NCBI GenBank assembly: GCA_016839955.1
Contig: JAEOTI010000600.1
Span: 1-7,799 of the forward strand
Length of the DNA: 7,799 bases
Source of the DNA: Candidatus Hodarchaeota archaeon
GTDB lineage: Archaea > Asgardarchaeota > Heimdallarchaeia > Hodarchaeales > YT1-057
Direction of reading: 5' to 3'
Below, one piece after another: positions 6,265 through 7,799 of the stretch. A program made the position numbers and the translations under genes. Under the pieces are notes generated by a model. It was not told the DNA's origin and made no database searches. It worked only from the letters and a program-made list of their open reading frames with translations. Every line of letters begins with the position of its first letter. Position 1 is the first letter of the stretch.

Positions 6265-7799
6265 CTAACCTTGCAGCAATTGAAACGGAATCATACAATC
6301 CTGATTTAGGATTAAACGGGAATCAAAGGCCTTTTTGACAGAAGCGATATCCTGTAATCCTTCTTCACCATACATCAATTTCAAAAATTCTTTTTTCAAT
6401 TTCCCGATTCCATGTTCTGCTGAAACGGAGCCATTAAGCTTAACAACTTTTTTAGCGAACTCCAAATATAATTGCTTTCCTTGGGTTAGTTCATCTTCAT
6501 TTCGAGGAAGAATATTAACATGGAGATGGTTGTCACCAATATGCCCAAAGATTACAAACTCTAATCCTAATTTCTCCAATTCTTTTCTGTATGTTTGTAA
6601 TATGTACCCAAGATGTTCATCTGGGACCGCCATATCCGTTCCAAGTTTGTGAATTGATGGGTAGGATGATTTGCGTTGAGCAATAATACTGTTAACAGTT
6701 TCTGGGATAGAATGTCTTAATATTTTGAATTTATTCATTTCAGTCGCATCCATTCCTGCCCAAGTATTTTCCATCGAAGTTCCATGTGCAGTCCCAATTT
6801 CTTCTAATTGCAACATTTTTTCTTCCATATTGTCTTCAGTATATGATATTTCGATGAATACAATTACATTTGCATGGGGCGGAAAAGATGGCACAGGAAG
6901 ACTCTGAGGATTCTCTTTTTGTTTATTACGAAGTAGGCTAACAGCATTTGGATCAAAATATTCCATGAATTCTGGATTAAGAGAACTATTACGAATATCT
7001 TCAACAAAACCAATTGCTTCATCTTCACTAGGAAGGAATACTACTAGTGCCATAAGAGTAGGTTTTTGATTAAGAGCAACCTCAATTTCAGTAATAACTC
7101 CTAAAATGCCTTCAGAACCAATGATTAAATCAATTATATCCATTTCAGGCTTAGAATACAATCCTGCAGCATTTTTACAATCAGGCATTGAGTATGAAGG
7201 AATTTTTACGCTAGTTTGGGTATTATTTGACCATAAAAGTTGAAAAGTTCCCGATGGTGAGACATAATTTGTTCCACGTTTGATTTCAAGAACATCTCCA
7301 TTCGAAAAAACCATCCGTAATTTACGAATCCATTTGCGTGTCGGACCATATTTGAATGAAGCTGCACCCGAGGCATTAGTAGCTACAGTCCCTCCTAACC
7401 ATGCTGTCATCTCGGTTGGGTCTGGAGGGTAGAAAAAAGAATTAGGAATTTTTAGAAAATTATCTATTTCTTCAGAATTCTTCAAAGATATTCGATCAGT
7501 TTGCTTCAGTTCAATGAATTGCCGAATTTCTTCAAGAGTTACACCAGGTTCTGTAGATAGACGCCATTCTTTAGATTGCTCTTCAAAACGGAGATCTAAA
7601 ATTTGATTCATTTTCTCTAAGGATACTAAGAAACCTCCATGTGGTACTGACCCAGCTGTTAGTCCTGTTCTAGCTCCTGCTATCGTAACAGAAATATTCT
7701 TTTCAAAGGCATCTTTCAGAACAGAGGCGACTTCATCTTCGTTTTTGGGAAAATAAATAACATCAACAAACCCTTCACCATATCTCGATTCATCAGTTA
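6265..7799 (-). CDS. FAD-linked oxidase, GlcD/D-lactate dehydrogenase-like, N-terminus cut by the window edge
   Basis: About 511 codons are visible. The frame stays open from the right edge (7799) to the TAG at 6265-6267, so the Met at 7609-7611 is internal, not the start. The extra 62 codons encode a normal start of the FAD-binding (PCMH-type) domain, with VDVIYFPKNEDEV and the pyrophosphate-binding loop GARTGLTAGSVPHGG (7633-7677). GGTVATNASGAASFKYGPTR and GSEGILGVITEIEVAL complete this domain. The C-terminal oxidase domain has GHIGDNHLHVNILPR (about 6507-6551) and SAEHGIGK (about 6400-6425), whose histidines are the usual metal and substrate site, and ends in LILNQDCMIPFQ. Family members oxidise D-2-hydroxy acids such as D-lactate or glycolate to 2-oxo acids and pass electrons to a partner. 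No GlcF-like CCG-domain Fe-S protein is fused or visible, so the acceptor is unknown. The gene is convergent with the AOR cluster and so separately transcribed; its promoter is outside the window. Confidence 0.9.
   Translation of the reverse strand, partial: TDESRYGEGFVDVIYFPKNEDEVASVLKDAFEKNISVTIAGARTGLTAGSVPHGGFLVSLEKMNQILDLRFEEQSKEWRLSTEPGVTLEEIRQFIELKQTDRISLKNSEEIDNFLKIPNSFFYPPDPTEMTAWLGGTVATNASGAASFKYGPTRKWIRKLRMVFSNGDVLEIKRGTNYVSPSGTFQLLWSNNTQTSVKIPSYSMPDCKNAAGLYSKPEMDIIDLIIGSEGILGVITEIEVALNQKPTLMALVVFLPSEDEAIGFVEDIRNSSLNPEFMEYFDPNAVSLLRNKQKENPQSLPVPSFPPHANVIVFIEISYTEDNMEEKMLQLEEIGTAHGTSMENTWAGMDATEMNKFKILRHSIPETVNSIIAQRKSSYPSIHKLGTDMAVPDEHLGYILQTYRKELEKLGLEFVIFGHIGDNHLHVNILPRNEDELTQGKQLYLEFAKKVVKLNGSVSAEHGIGKLKKEFLKLMYGEEGLQDIASVKKAFDSRLILNQDCMIPFQLLQG

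Noticed and set aside
6265..7611. FAD-linked oxidase starting at the Met codon at 7609-7611
   Set aside because: The frame is open upstream to the window edge and encodes the FAD pyrophosphate loop GARTGLTAGSVPHGG, which the protein needs; the Met is internal.
1..7799. CRISPR array, tRNA or rRNA gene, insertion sequence, integrase, defence or toxin-antitoxin genes
   Set aside because: I saw no regularly spaced repeats, no cloverleaf-like tRNA sequence, no transposase or recombinase motifs and no long terminal repeats on either strand. All long genes are metabolic or surface proteins.

Overview
The window looks like archaeal DNA. It is AT-rich, genes are preceded by purine-rich Shine-Dalgarno sequences (GAGGTG, GGAGAG, GGAGG, GAGGAGGT), one gene starts with TTG, intergenic regions carry oligo-T runs, and the central gene belongs to the tungsten aldehyde:ferredoxin oxidoreductase (AOR) family. 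The first gene is an exported, sequon-rich beta-propeller held by a C-terminal membrane helix ending in KKKR, an architecture I associate with Asgard archaea and related lineages. Assignment to Asgard is an inference of low to moderate confidence; no rRNA or other marker gene is present.

Layout. Positions 1-246 are non-coding, with two inverted repeats, an oligo-T tract that probably ends an upstream transcript, and an operator-like palindrome. Positions 247-1485 (+) encode the secreted, membrane-anchored propeller protein. Positions 1486-1672 hold T-rich terminator-like sequence and a TATA-box candidate. Positions 1673-5252 (+) form a tight three-gene operon joined by two 4-base ATGA overlaps: a FAD/NAD(P)H oxidoreductase, an AOR-family tungstopterin enzyme, and a 16-cysteine polyferredoxin. 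After 55 bases comes a ketopantoate reductase-family protein (5308-6246, +). A convergent gene (6265-7799, -), running off the right edge, encodes a GlcD/D-lactate dehydrogenase-type FAD-linked oxidase. It is open to the window edge, so its real start lies outside.

How the genes may work together. The three-gene operon contains every part of a chain from aldehyde to NAD(P): oxidation at the W-pterin/[4Fe-4S] subunit, transfer through four [4Fe-4S] clusters, and a flavoprotein that can exchange electrons with NAD(P)H. This matches the subunit set of the bacterial NAD-linked AorABC enzyme rather than the single-subunit, ferredoxin-only AOR of Pyrococcus. The two flanking enzymes act in their families on 2-oxo acids (ketopantoate reductase fold, with an acidic residue suggesting NADH) and 2-hydroxy acids (GlcD-type flavoprotein), so the locus has a consistent theme of oxo-acid, hydroxy-acid and aldehyde redox. 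Substrates cannot be read from the sequence.
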